Shown here: positions 22,536 through 33,100 of the stretch, piece by piece
How the letters are laid out: each line of letters begins with the position of its first letter
Numbering within the stretch: the stretch's first letter is position 1
Notes under the pieces: model-generated
What the model was told of the DNA's origin: nothing
The model's input: only the letters and a program-made list of their open reading frames with translations
The model's database searches: none
Assembly (NCBI GenBank): GCA_024691135.1
Contig: JAILNZ010000055.1
Location: forward strand, 1 to 43,621
Source: Clostridiales bacterium
Lineage (GTDB): Bacteria > Bacillota > Clostridia > Saccharofermentanales > Saccharofermentanaceae
Reading direction: 5' to 3'
Length of the DNA: 43,621 nucleotides
Made by a program: the position numbers and the translations under genes

Positions 22536-23560
22536 CAGTTAAGTCCGTTTTCCTTCTTTACGATCTCGAGATCGTTTCTTACCATGCGCTTAACGAGTTC
22601 TGCAAAATCTATCTCGCGCTTCCAGCCGAGTACTGTCTCGGCCTTGGTCGGATCGCCGATGAGAAGATCGACTTCCGCCGGACGGAAGAACTTGGGGTTG
22701 ACCTTAACGACGACCTTCCCGGTCTTCTTGTCAACACCTGTCTCATTTACGCCTTCGCCCTTCCACTCGAGTTCGATACCGAGCTCTCTGAAGGCGATCT
22801 CGCAGAATTCACGGACTGTTCTTGTCTCGCTTGTTGCAACAACATAATCATCAGGCTTATCTGCCTGGAGCATGAGCCACATGGCTCTTACATAATCCTT
22901 GGAATGACCCCAGTCACGCTTGGAGCTCAGGTTGCCGAGTTCCAGATGATCCGTAAGGCCGAGGCTGATCTTGGCAGCCGTATTCGTGATCTTTCTCGTG
23001 ACGAATTCGATGCCGCGTCTTTCCGATTCGTGGTTGAAGAGGATACCGGAACATGCAAACATTCCGTAGCTCTCTCTGTAGTTCTTTGTGATCCAGTGGC
23101 CGTAGAGCTTGGCTACGCCGTAAGGTGATCTCGGGTAGAAAGGAGTCGTCTCGCGCTGCGGAACTTCCTGAACGAGACCGAACATCTCTGATGTGGATGC
23201 CTGATAGAACTTTGCTTCAGGCTTAACAGTTCTTATTGCCTCGAGCATGTTGGTCACGCCGACGGCATCGATATTGGCAGTCGCGATCGGCTGCTCCCAT
23301 GATGTAGCCACGAACGACTGTGCAGCCAGATTATATACTTCGTCAGCCTGGGATATCCTCATGGCCGAGATAAGGGAGATCGGGTCTGTCATATCGGCAT
23401 AGATAAACGTTACCTTGCCGACCAGGTGATTGGAATTACCGTAATCTGCGACGCTCTTACGCCTTACGATACCGTATACCTCATAGCCCTTCTCCAAGAG
23501 AAGTTCAGCCAGATATGAACCGTCCTGACCTGTGATTCCTGTTATTAATGCTCTTTTCAT
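22535..23560 (-). CDS. gmd: GDP-mannose 4,6-dehydratase
   Basis: The 341-residue NADP-dependent enzyme converts GDP-mannose to GDP-4-keto-6-deoxy-D-mannose. It starts [20 protein letters not shown] with the GITGQDG cofactor loop. The active site is seen as TSEMFG (about 126-131, with the Thr/Glu pair) and the Tyr-x3-Lys of [10 protein letters not shown] (about 150). [10 protein letters not shown] (about 181) is a family signature. It is the first gene of the glycan operon, with an extended -10 promoter and GGAGGGG 9 bases before the ATG. Its substrate comes from ManC at 10168-11250. Confidence 0.96.
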   Translation of the reverse strand: MKRALITGITGQDGSYLAELLLEKGYEVYGIVRRKSVADYGNSNHLVGKVTFIYADMTDPISLISAMRISQADEVYNLAAQSFVATSWEQPIATANIDAVGVTNMLEAIRTVKPEAKFYQASTSEMFGLVQEVPQRETTPFYPRSPYGVAKLYGHWITKNYRESYGMFACSGILFNHESERRGIEFVTRKITNTAAKISLGLTDHLELGNLSSKRDWGHSKDYVRAMWLMLQADKPDDYVVATSETRTVREFCEIAFRELGIELEWKGEGVNETGVDKKTGKVVVKVNPKFFRPAEVDLLIGDPTKAETVLGWKREIDFAELVKRMVRNDLEIVKKENGLN

Positions 23561-23600
23561 CTATATTGCCCCTCCGGGATCCAAACTTGATTAACGTCTT

Positions 23601-23609
23601 ATTATAGCA
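23601..23609 (-). promoter_or_regulatory. Promoter (extended -10) of the glycan operon
   Basis: TGC followed by a perfect TATAAT (23609-23601) is an extended -10 element, 41 bases before the gmd ATG. No good -35 is seen at 16-18 bases, which an extended -10 can tolerate. Confidence 0.6.
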
Positions 23610-23658
23610 TATTAAAAAGATCAGATACACCAAGACCACAGGATGAGAAACCTTTATC

Positions 23659-23677
23659 ATTGTGCTTAAAGCACAAT
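23659..23677 (-). terminator. Palindrome after the first giant gene, possible weak terminator
   Basis: A 19-base palindrome ATTGTGCTT-T-AAGCACAAT (minus strand) lies 12 bases after the stop at 23689. It has no T run, so it may be a protein site rather than a terminator. Confidence 0.35.
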
Positions 23678-23688
23678 TTACCGCCGCA

Positions 23689-26600
23689 TCAGTAAGGAAG
23701 GATCCTTGCTTCGATACATTTTTCCACGAACTCAGGGCTTCTCGTGAATCCGAGAACGACCTGTTCCCTGGTCATGTTGTTCTTCATGCAGTTCAGCCAG
23801 TATTTCTTGCCGTCAGGATCGGAAGGTCTGTCCATGAATGTCAGATAGAGCCTTTCCAGGAACTCTTCATCGCTTAAGTCATAGCCCTTCATCTCGTCAC
23901 TTAAGAAGAAGCTTACGCCTACGGCTTCGCCCGTTAACTTGAAGTTGGCGAGAGCATTTGCCCAGTGGTCTCTGCCGCTTTGATCAAATCCTCTTCCGAG
24001 GGCCGTCAGATACATCCTCTCGACAAATCCGTACGTAAGATCCGAAGGAGCAATATTTACCTTCGGCGAGTATGATCCGCCCGATCTTATACCGTAAGAC
24101 GCACAGGTATCGGCCCACTCCTGCGAGTCGATAAAGCCCATCGCGACTTCATGTCTCGTCATGACTCCCGATGACAGCTGCGACATCCAGAACTTCTTTC
24201 CCTCGTCATCAGGCTCACGTCCGAAGAAGGTACGGTACAGTATATCGACAAACTCACTTTCCGTCTTGTTCCTTCCCTTAAACTCAGGACTGTCAATAAA
24301 ACCGATGGCGACCTGGGCGCCCGTCTGTCTGAAGCAGTAGAGTTCATCTGTCCAGTAATCTATTCCGCCCGGTTCCGAAGGCCTTCCTAAGACATAATCA
24401 TAGAGCCTTTCAACAAATCCCCTGATGCCTTCCTTGTTGTCCGGTGTCTCAGGCTCAGGCTCCGGAGTAACCGTTACGACAGGCGTCGGCGGAGGCGGAG
24501 TTACCGGGATATCCTTGATCTTGAACGTGATATCCTTCTTCCCCTCATAATTTCCCATGCCGGTTATCGTGACAGTCGCCTGTCCCGGATCAGTGTTGTT
24601 CTTATATGTAAGGCTGTAATCCGTTCCTTCGGTAAGAGTAATGCTTCCGTTCTTGACCTTCGGCTTCGGACTGATCTCGGACCCCGTATAATCCTTATCG
24701 GATATCTGGCTTATGCTGAGATCTTTTATCTTTGCCTTGACTATCTTGAACGTCACGGTCTTGGAACCTTCGTAGTTTCCCTTACCCGTGACTGTTACCG
24801 ACGCATCCGATCCGACCTTTTTGTTGTCGCTGAATGATACCTTGTAGTCTTCGTCTTCCTTCAAGACAGTTCCCTCATCCGTTACATAGACATCAGGACA
24901 GATATATCCGCCCGTGAAGGCCTTGTCGGAGATCTTCGCGATATCTGCAAGAGAGATGTCCTTCGGAACTATCACGAAGCTTCCTTCAACGGTTCCCTTG
25001 TAGTTGTTGATACCCGTGATCTTATATGTGGCGGTTCCTGCGTTGATATTCGAACTATACTCGACCTTGAAGTCCTGGTCCTTGATGAGCTCGGTATTAT
25101 CCCCCGTCACAACAAAGTCAAACGTTATCTCTTTTCCGGTATACGTCATCTCTTCTTCGGCACCCTTGATGCTGAAGTCCGACATGTCCTTGGGATCGAT
25201 CCTGAACGATAACGATACCGTACCCTTATAGTTGTTCTTTCCTTCGATCCTTATTCCCGCCTCGCCGGCATTCGTATGGTTCGAGAAGAATATGTCATAA
25301 TCGTCCGGGCTTACTACGGTCTCCCCGTCCCTCACCGTAACGGAAGGAACTATCGAAGATCCCGTATATACGATGTCTTCTATGTCGTCGATCGTAAGGC
25401 CCGATACGTCCTTCGGCAGGATCACGAAAGAAACTTCCGATTCGCCCGTGTAATTGCCCTTGAAGCTTACTTTGATCTTTCCCTCGCCGGCATTTACATT
25501 GTTCTCATATGTCAGGTCATAATCCCTGTCCGTAAGGATCTTGTCCTTGTCCCTGATCACTACGGAAGGAGTTATGGGCGATCCTTTATATGTTGCCTGT
25601 GGTAATTCATCGATCTTTAACGGCGTCCCGTCCTTTGCCACGATGTTGAACGTGGTATGAAGGACTCCGCAGAAATTTCCGCAGCCTTCGACCGTCAGGT
25701 CATAAGATCCGGTATCAATGCTGTTTACCGTATAGACCTTATAATCCGTATCGAAAACAAGTTCAACGTCTTCCCATCTGAGCACGACCGGAGGGATGAT
25801 CTCGGATCCCGTGTAGATCATGTCGGAGACAGGATCAACGGTCATGTCTTCTATGCTCCTGGCATTTATCATGAAAGTGCCTTCGAGGATGCCTTCGAAG
25901 TTGCCCATGCCCGTGACCGTAACTTCGGCAGGACCGACGTTTACATTGTTTTCGTAAGTTACAAAATAATCCCTGTCTTTTTCAAGGATGATGTCGCCGT
26001 ATTGTACCTTGACCTGCGGCATTATCTCACTGCCCGTGTATGTCTTTTCGGAAAGGCCCTTTATCTCGAGGCTTCCTATGTCAAAAGCAACTATGTTGAA
26101 CGTCACAGTCGTGCTTCCGCAGAAGTTGCCCTTGCCCTCTATCAGGATCGATGCTTCACCCTTTTCGAGATTGGAGGAATAAGAGATGACATAGTCGGAG
26201 GAGGATAGCGCGGCGCCGCCGTAAGATAATACCGGAACAGGCGATATGGGATATCCGGTGTAGGTCTTGTCAGCGATATCTTCTATATCAAGGCCGTCGA
26301 TGTCCCTGGGTGTGACCTCGAACAGAAGAACCCGCTCGCCTTCGTAATTGCCGGTACCTTCCAAGGTAACCTCATAGGTTCCCGAACCGACCGGATCGTC
26401 ATATGTGAGGATATAGTCTTCGCCGGCCTTAAGCTCCCTGCCGTTGTCTTTTACGGAAACTTCAGGTGTAAGGACATTTCCGGTGTAGATCTGAGGCGCG
26501 ATATCTTCTATGTCGAGTTCATCCGCGGACTTCGGATCGATCACGAAAGTGCCGTCGATATTTCCGGAGAAATTGCCCGTACCGTATATGCTGTACGAAG

Positions 26601-29600
26601 CAGTGCCCGCGTTGATATTATCCGCGTAGCTTATCTTATAGTCTTTGCCTTCAGTAAGTTCCGTCCCGTTAAAGAGGATCTGCGGTTCTATCGTAAGTTC
26701 CGACCCCGTATACGTCTTTGAATCAGCGATGCCCGTGACATCGATTCTTCCGATGTCTTTCGGAAGTATGTCGAACGTGGCGCAGATCTCGCCCGCGTAA
26801 TCACCTTTGCCCGCAACAGTTACCGTATGCGTGCCGACATCAGGATCATTATCATAAGATACCGTGTAATCGGTTCCTTCGGTAAGTATGTCTTCGCCGT
26901 CCCGAACGGTAACAGAAGGCTCAAAGACTTCTCCCGTGTAGGTCACCGGATCGATCTCATCAATAGTAAGATCGTAGACGGTCTCTTTTGCGATCCTGAA
27001 ATACAGGGTCAGTTCGCCGGTGTAATCGTTTATGCCGGTTATCCTTGCCGTCGCGTCACCTATCTGATCGTTTCCTTCATAAGTGATCTCGAAGTCCACG
27101 TCCTTTACGAGAACATAATCGCCGTTTCTTATGACGACCTCAGGACAGCACTCTTCGCCCTCGATAAATCTTTGCGCCTTGATCGGTTCGACCGTCAGGA
27201 CAGACAGGTCTTTTGCATTGATGATAAATGTGGTCTCTATGCTGCCTTTGTAATTTCCCTTGCCTTCGATCAGGACTCTTGCGGTGCCAGGGTTAACATT
27301 ATCTTCGAAGGATACTTCATAATCGGTTCCTCTGATAAGTTCAATACCATCTGAGGTTACCGTAAATTCCGGTTCAATATTGTCACCAGTAAAGATCTCG
27401 GAAGGTATCTCAGATATCCCGGAACCTTCTATATCCTTAGGAGTGATCTCGAATTCGAGCGTGATCTCGGAAGCGTAATTCCCGGTACCCGTAATAACAA
27501 CAGTTCCTGAGCCCGCATTGATGTTAGTTCCGTAAGATACTTCAAAATCCGTTCCGTTTATAAGCTCAGTTCCGTCACAGACAACTGTCACGTCAGGCTT
27601 TATCTGCGCGCCTGTATACTCGAAGCTTTCTCCGACCGCCGCTTCCGATATATCAATAGACCTGCTCAGGATAAGGAAGCTTATCTCCTTTACGCCTTCG
27701 TAGTTACCCTTGCCCGTGATAGTTACGGTTCCTTCTCCCGCGTTAAGGTTCTCCCCGTAGGAGAGTTCGTAATCGACGTATTCGAGAAGTACAAGAGAAT
27801 CAACTGTCACTTCGAACTCAGGCTTTATCTGCCTGTTCTCGAAAACAATGTCCTCTATGATCGGCAGTTCCATCCCGCCTATATCTTTTGCCCCGATCAC
27901 GAAAGACCCGGTTATCGATCCCTTGTAGTTTCCAATACCGGTGATATCGATAACGGCCGTTCCTGTATCCGTATTATCCTCAAAAGAGACTTCGTAATCT
28001 TCTCCCTGCGTCAGGGTCTTTTCCCTGTCCTTTATGACTATATCCGGAGTGATCTCCTGACCCGTATAGATCCGGGCCCCGACAGGATCCATGGAAAGCT
28101 CCCCGATATCCTTCTCTTCGATCGTAAAGTCGAACGTTTCCGACCCCGTGAACCTTCCCGTTCCTGTCACCGTGATCTTACCCGTGCCGGCATTCACGTT
28201 ATTGGAATAGGAGACCTCGAAGTCCTCTTCCCTGACCAAAGAAACGCCGTTCATGCTTACTGTAATATCCGGCTCCAGCTCGTTTCCGCCGTCATAGACC
28301 AGCTCGTCCTCATACTCGAAAACAAGCGTCTTTATATCCCTCTTCCTGATAACAAAAGTCTTCTCTATCGTTCCTTCGTAGTTTCCGATACCCGTGATGG
28401 TTATAACGGCCGTTCCCGGTTCCGTATTATCCGAATAAGAGACGGTATAGTTCTCAGGCTCTATGATCGATCCGTTGCCGTAAACACAGAAATTCGGAGT
28501 AATCGCATTCCCCGTATATTCCTTGTCCTTTATCTCGTCTGTCGTCCACCCCGCGATACTCTGCGGAAGGATCTTATAAGATACCTCCGTACTTCCCGTG
28601 AAGTTGCCTTTTCCGGTGAGGATTATCTGATAAGTCCCTGCATTCTTCTGAGGCGATCCCGACCTGGAATAATCGCCGGTTGTGAGCTCCCTGCCGTTAT
28701 AAGTCAACGACAGGAAAGGAAGCTGATATCCGTCGTTAAATACAAGGTCTTCAATATCTTCGATCTGTACTTCCGATATATCCCTCGGTAATATATTGAA
28801 CCCGGTTACCGTCTGGCCTTTGTAATTACCCTTGCCGCTGATATATACGTTATTATCCTCACCTGCATCAATGCAGCCGGTGTAGAAGAGATCATAATCA
28901 ACTCCCTTTGTCAGGAGCTTCCCGTTCAACGTAACGGCAGGCTCGGGATGGATCTCTCCGCCTGTATAGATCTTGTCCTCTATGTCCGATATGGAGGCAT
29001 TAGTAAGAGAGAGCTTATCTACCGTGATATTGATCTCAGCAGAAGCCGTGATATCACCGTCAAATACGATGCTTGCGACAACATCGGCATTTCCTTCCTT
29101 CACGGGAACAAGTTTTCCGTTCTCGATCCTTACGACCGATTCGTCTTCGGAATACCACGTTATGTCATAGAGATCACTTGAAAGCTTGACACCCGCGGTA
29201 GTCGACTGATTCCTTACCTTGATCCTGACGGAAACATCAGGAAGATCATAAGGGTCATTGCCGAGGAACAGTACTTCTGAAGTTATATCAGGATAAGCCG
29301 TTGCCTCAAGATTGATCTTATCCGTATCTATGTCGAGGGTCCTTGTCATATTGCCGACAAAGGCAGTCGTGGAAGTTCCCGTGGAACAGGTGCTGCTGTA
29401 GCCGAATTCCAGGACCCAGTAATCAAATCCGTCATATGTGAACTTGGATGAGCCGACATAGGTATAAGTGCCGAGCATGATCCTTCTGTGCCCCTGCCCC
29501 GCAAAAGGCGCATCAGTTTCCTTCCAGGCGTCAAAAACATCCTGAACCGTAAAAGTATCGCTGTGGACCATCCTCAGGAGGCATTCACCCTTTGCGACAG

Positions 29601-29970
29601 ATCCGTTATAGGTCAAAGTGCTGAACTTGGATCCGTCAGGCCTGTTGTGACTGTTGGCAAGGATATACTCCGCCGCCCTCTGCATGGCGATCTGTTCGAG
29701 ATTATAACTGTAGGTGAGATTAGGAAGACTCAAAAAACCGCTGGACTCTTCGGAATCATCTTCGTTTCTGAGCCAGTACCAGGCTTCGTCAGGATCATGA
29801 CGCCACTGTTCGAGAAGAGGATATATCCTTCTGGCTTCTTCCTGATCATAGTATCCCGTTACGGTGCAGCTGTACGTGGAGGCGCAAACGTCCGCAGAAT
29901 AGAGACCCAACAACAAGAGCGTTGTCAGTATAAGACATAAATATCCGATGCAAGATCTCTTCTTGTTCAT
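23689..29970 (-). CDS. Giant secreted protein: CAP domain, 20 Ig-like repeats, four DUF4214 units
   Basis: 2093 residues. Order: signal peptide (1-31, ending VCAS); CAP/SCP domain (about 45-205) with its usual His, Glu and His (SHNRPDG, GECLL, GHRRIML); one Ig-like domain (about 210-315); 20 tandem ~75-residue repeats (about 317-1820); a Pro-rich linker (VTPPPPTP); and four DUF4214 units (about 1848-2093: FVERLYDYVLGR, FVDILYRTFFGR, FVERMYLTALGR, FLERLYLTFMDR). There is no LPXTG, SLH or choline-binding motif. CAP domains of bacteria have no single established function. The repeats should form a long rod, with CAP at one end and DUF4214 at the other. AGGAGG lies 5 bases before the ATG, and an extended -10 lies 32 bases upstream. 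It is a separate transcript from the glycan operon. Confidence 0.9.
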   Translation of the reverse strand: MNKKRSCIGYLCLILTTLLLLGLYSADVCASTYSCTVTGYYDQEEARRIYPLLEQWRHDPDEAWYWLRNEDDSEESSGFLSLPNLTYSYNLEQIAMQRAAEYILANSHNRPDGSKFSTLTYNGSVAKGECLLRMVHSDTFTVQDVFDAWKETDAPFAGQGHRRIMLGTYTYVGSSKFTYDGFDYWVLEFGYSSTCSTGTSTTAFVGNMTRTLDIDTDKINLEATAYPDITSEVLFLGNDPYDLPDVSVRIKVRNQSTTAGVKLSSDLYDITWYSEDESVVRIENGKLVPVKEGNADVVASIVFDGDITASAEINITVDKLSLTNASISDIEDKIYTGGEIHPEPAVTLNGKLLTKGVDYDLFYTGCIDAGEDNNVYISGKGNYKGQTVTGFNILPRDISEVQIEDIEDLVFNDGYQLPFLSLTYNGRELTTGDYSRSGSPQKNAGTYQIILTGKGNFTGSTEVSYKILPQSIAGWTTDEIKDKEYTGNAITPNFCVYGNGSIIEPENYTVSYSDNTEPGTAVITITGIGNYEGTIEKTFVIRKRDIKTLVFEYEDELVYDGGNELEPDITVSMNGVSLVREEDFEVSYSNNVNAGTGKITVTGTGRFTGSETFDFTIEEKDIGELSMDPVGARIYTGQEITPDIVIKDREKTLTQGEDYEVSFEDNTDTGTAVIDITGIGNYKGSITGSFVIGAKDIGGMELPIIEDIVFENRQIKPEFEVTVDSLVLLEYVDYELSYGENLNAGEGTVTITGKGNYEGVKEISFLILSRSIDISEAAVGESFEYTGAQIKPDVTVVCDGTELINGTDFEVSYGTNINAGSGTVVITGTGNYASEITLEFEITPKDIEGSGISEIPSEIFTGDNIEPEFTVTSDGIELIRGTDYEVSFEDNVNPGTARVLIEGKGNYKGSIETTFIINAKDLSVLTVEPIKAQRFIEGEECCPEVVIRNGDYVLVKDVDFEITYEGNDQIGDATARITGINDYTGELTLYFRIAKETVYDLTIDEIDPVTYTGEVFEPSVTVRDGEDILTEGTDYTVSYDNDPDVGTHTVTVAGKGDYAGEICATFDILPKDIGRIDVTGIADSKTYTGSELTIEPQILFNGTELTEGKDYKISYADNINAGTASYSIYGTGNFSGNIDGTFVIDPKSADELDIEDIAPQIYTGNVLTPEVSVKDNGRELKAGEDYILTYDDPVGSGTYEVTLEGTGNYEGERVLLFEVTPRDIDGLDIEDIADKTYTGYPISPVPVLSYGGAALSSSDYVISYSSNLEKGEASILIEGKGNFCGSTTVTFNIVAFDIGSLEIKGLSEKTYTGSEIMPQVKVQYGDIILEKDRDYFVTYENNVNVGPAEVTVTGMGNFEGILEGTFMINARSIEDMTVDPVSDMIYTGSEIIPPVVLRWEDVELVFDTDYKVYTVNSIDTGSYDLTVEGCGNFCGVLHTTFNIVAKDGTPLKIDELPQATYKGSPITPSVVIRDKDKILTDRDYDLTYENNVNAGEGKIKVSFKGNYTGESEVSFVILPKDVSGLTIDDIEDIVYTGSSIVPSVTVRDGETVVSPDDYDIFFSNHTNAGEAGIRIEGKNNYKGTVSLSFRIDPKDMSDFSIKGAEEEMTYTGKEITFDFVVTGDNTELIKDQDFKVEYSSNINAGTATYKITGINNYKGTVEGSFVIVPKDISLADIAKISDKAFTGGYICPDVYVTDEGTVLKEDEDYKVSFSDNKKVGSDASVTVTGKGNYEGSKTVTFKIVKAKIKDLSISQISDKDYTGSEISPKPKVKNGSITLTEGTDYSLTYKNNTDPGQATVTITGMGNYEGKKDITFKIKDIPVTPPPPTPVVTVTPEPEPETPDNKEGIRGFVERLYDYVLGRPSEPGGIDYWTDELYCFRQTGAQVAIGFIDSPEFKGRNKTESEFVDILYRTFFGREPDDEGKKFWMSQLSSGVMTRHEVAMGFIDSQEWADTCASYGIRSGGSYSPKVNIAPSDLTYGFVERMYLTALGRGFDQSGRDHWANALANFKLTGEAVGVSFFLSDEMKGYDLSDEEFLERLYLTFMDRPSDPDGKKYWLNCMKNNMTREQVVLGFTRSPEFVEKCIEARILPY
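24510..29020 (-). repeat. 20 tandem YTG-type Ig-like repeats, ~225 bp each
   Basis: Each ~75-residue unit reads roughly: I.D..YTG..I.P...V..G...L..G.DY.VSY..N...GT..V.I.GKGNY.G....TF.I..KDI. I counted 20, all in phase without gaps. They resemble the MBG/YDG-like extracellular repeats known in Clostridia. Units differ a lot in sequence, so the array is old rather than freshly amplified. Units 9 (IEGEECCPE, with CC) and 2 (no YTG) are the most divergent. Confidence 0.85.
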
Positions 29971-30001
29971 CAGGACCTCCTAACACACAAAACGCGATAT
30001 T

Positions 30002-30010
30002 ATTATATCA
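30002..30010 (-). promoter_or_regulatory. Promoter (extended -10) of the first giant gene
   Basis: TGA plus a perfect TATAAT (30010-30002) forms an extended -10, 32 bases before the ATG at 29970. It is the same type of promoter as that of gmd. Confidence 0.55.
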
Positions 30011-30068
30011 CCCTGCCATACCCCTTATCAGCATTCTCCCCTTTTTGTTACAAAATATTAATCTAAAT

Positions 30069-30104
30069 AAAAAGAGCCTTCTCTTTCTCGAAAAAGCTCT
30101 TTTT
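30069..30104 (-). terminator. Intrinsic terminator of the second giant gene
   Basis: A 9-bp perfect stem (AAAAAGAGC/GCTCTTTTT) around an 18-base loop ends in T5 on the minus strand, 44 bases after the stop at 30148. Confidence 0.8.
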
Positions 30105-30147
30105 ACGTTATCAAAAGTGTTATTTCCCGCCTTTCAGGCGCCTGTCA

Positions 30148-33100
30148 TCAGTAAGGAAGTATCCTTGCCTCAATGCACTTTTCGACAAACTCAGGACTTC
30201 TGGTAAAGCCCAGGACAAGCTGTTCTTTTGTCATTCCCTTATTCATACAAGACATCCAGTAATCCTTTCCGGCCTTGTCGGAAGGTCTGTCCATGAAGGT
30301 CAGGTACAGCCTCTCTATAAATTCATCATTATCGAGATCATAACCCTGCATCTCAGGACTTAAGAAGAAGTTTACGCCAACCTGTTCGCCTGTCATCTTG
30401 AAGTTGGCAAGTCCGTCTGCCCAGTAGTCTCTTCCCGATTTATCAAAGCTTCTGCCGAGTGCCGTAACATACATTCGCTCTACAAATCCGTAGGTGAGAT
30501 CCGTCGGTGCGATCTTAACGCTCGGAGCGTAGGATCCTCCCGATCTGATGCCGTATTCAGCACACTTGTCCGCCCACTCAGGCGAGTCGATGAAGCCCAT
30601 TGCCACCTGATGCCTTGTCATCGTTTTCGACTTGAGCTGTGATACCCAGAATTTCTTTCCTTCGGCTTCAGGTTCACGGTCGAAGAACGTCCTGTAGAGA
30701 ATATCGACGAACTCTTCGTCACTCTTATTTCTTCCCGCAAATTCAGCGCTGTCGATAAATCCGATTGCGACCTGAGCACCTGTCTGTCTGAAGCAATAGA
30801 GCTCATCAGTCCAGTAATCTATTCCGCCCGGTTCAGAGGCTCTTCCGAGTACGTAGTTATAAAGCCTCTCGACAAATCCTCTTATGGCTGTCTTTGCATC
30901 ATAAGGTGTCGGCGTCACAGGCGTCGGCGTGGTCGGAGTAGGTGTTACAGTGGTCGGTGTCGGGGTTACGACACTGACATTAAAGTAGACACTTTCCTTG
31001 TTGATGCTGTCGCTGACATCACAACGGTACTTCGTATCCTTATCAGGCTTAGCCTTATAAGTGGAAGATGAAGCGCCCGATATCTTGTTCGACTTACTTC
31101 CTTCGACCGTATACCAGCTGTATGTAAGCTGATTTGACGAAGTCGTGGAAGCCGTTACCTTAAGTTCTGCCGTCTCTCCCTTCTTGATCTTGAATGAAGA
31201 GCTGTTGCCTGTCGCGGTAAGCGTGTATACAGTTACTTCATAATCGAATACAACCGTATTTCCGTAATGGTCGCTTACGGTACACTTATACTTCGCGGAG
31301 CTTGACGCTTTGTCTGAATAGCTCGAAGAAGAACTGAGGATCACGCTGCTTCCGCTCTTTGTCCATACATATTCAAGCTGTTCGTCAGCAAGACTGCTCT
31401 TGGCATTAGCCGTCAGCGTGAATGTATCGCCGCTCTTTACGGAGATCTTTCCTTCATAGGAACCCTTGGTAAGAGTAGGTACCGTGATCTCAAAATCAAC
31501 ATTATGCTTGTTGCCGTAATTATCCGATACAACGCATCTGTAGGATGCTGACTTATCAGCCGTGAAGCTGTAAGTCTTGGATGTAGCACCGGAGATATTG
31601 GTGTAAGATCCCGATTTCTTGATCTGCCACTGATATTTAACGCTTCCGGTATTTGACGTTACGTCTGCCTTGAGCGTGACACTTGCTCCCTTAGAAACAG
31701 TCTGCTTGAGGTCCTTGGAATTATCGGTAAAACTGCACTCCCTTACCGTAACATTGAACGTCAATGTCTTGCTGTTATATCCGTCCGTTACCTTGCAGTA
31801 ATAAGTCGTATCATTATGCGGCTTGACGGTACAGGAAGAAGTATCGGAAAGCTTCACGTTTTCCTTGCCCTGCTCATACCAGTTATACTGTATGGTCTTC
31901 TCGGATGAGGCAGTAACGGACAATTTCGCGGAGCCTCCGTCAAAGATCGTATAATCCGACTGGGACGTAGTAGCTGTCAAAGTTACGACCGTTACTGAAT
32001 AAGTTACGGTAACCGAATTATTGTAATTATCCGTGATCACACAGTAATACGTTGCATTCGATGTCGTATTCGTGCTGAGGGAACTCTGCGTAGCGTTACT
32101 TATCACGCTGGAACCCTTCTTCCAGGTATAGTGGAGTTCGCCTCCGACACTGCTCGTTGCATTTGCATTAAGCTTGAATGTACTTCCGTTTCCGACTGTC
32201 AGACTGTTAGATGTATTCGATACATTGATCGTCGGAACGGTAATCTCAAATACAACATACTTCGTGTTGCCGTAATCATCCGTTACGGTACATCTGTATG
32301 TCTGGGAAGAAGTTGCCGTAAACTTGTATGTCTTTGCATTCGCCGTACCTGATGCATTCACATAATTGCCACTGGCATTTTTCTTCTCCCACTTGTAGTG
32401 AAGAGCACTGTTTGCATTCGACTCGACTTTTGCTTCAAGAGTGATCTTGGAGTTGTAGCTTACGGTCTGCTGCTTTCCTTCGGATCTGTCCGTAAGAGTA
32501 GCTTCCACTACCGATACGTCAAAGGATAATGTACGCGTGTTATAGCCGTCGCTTACTTCACAGCAATAAGTCGTATCCGTAGAAGGAGCGATAGTCAGAG
32601 AAGACTTATCTGACAATTTCTGTGTCGTGCCTTCCTTGTACCAGAAGTAAGTGATCTGATCATTATCGGATGTGGCATTTACCGACATGCTTACGGTATC
32701 ACCCTTAAATATCGTGAACGACTGCTGGGACGAACTTACTTCAAGGACGATTACCGTTACCGTATAGCTGATGGTTATCGAGTTGTTGTAGTCATCCGTG
32801 ATCTCACAGGTATAGACTGCCGATGAATCGGCAACTCCGCTGAAGGTAGCCGTCTTGATATTCGTAGTTGTCGAACCCTTCTTCCACTTATAGTGAAGAG
32901 TCGATCCTGAAACGCTGCTTACTGCATTTGCGGTAAGCGTAAATGACAGTCCCTTTCCTACTGTAACGGAAGTCTGGTTCGTTCCCTTGGTAAGAGTAGG
33001 TACCGTTATCGAGAAATCGACGTTGACCGTATTTCCGTAGCTGTCACTTACAACACATCTGTAGCTGCCCGAAGCGTTAGCCGTAAGAACGTATGAACTT

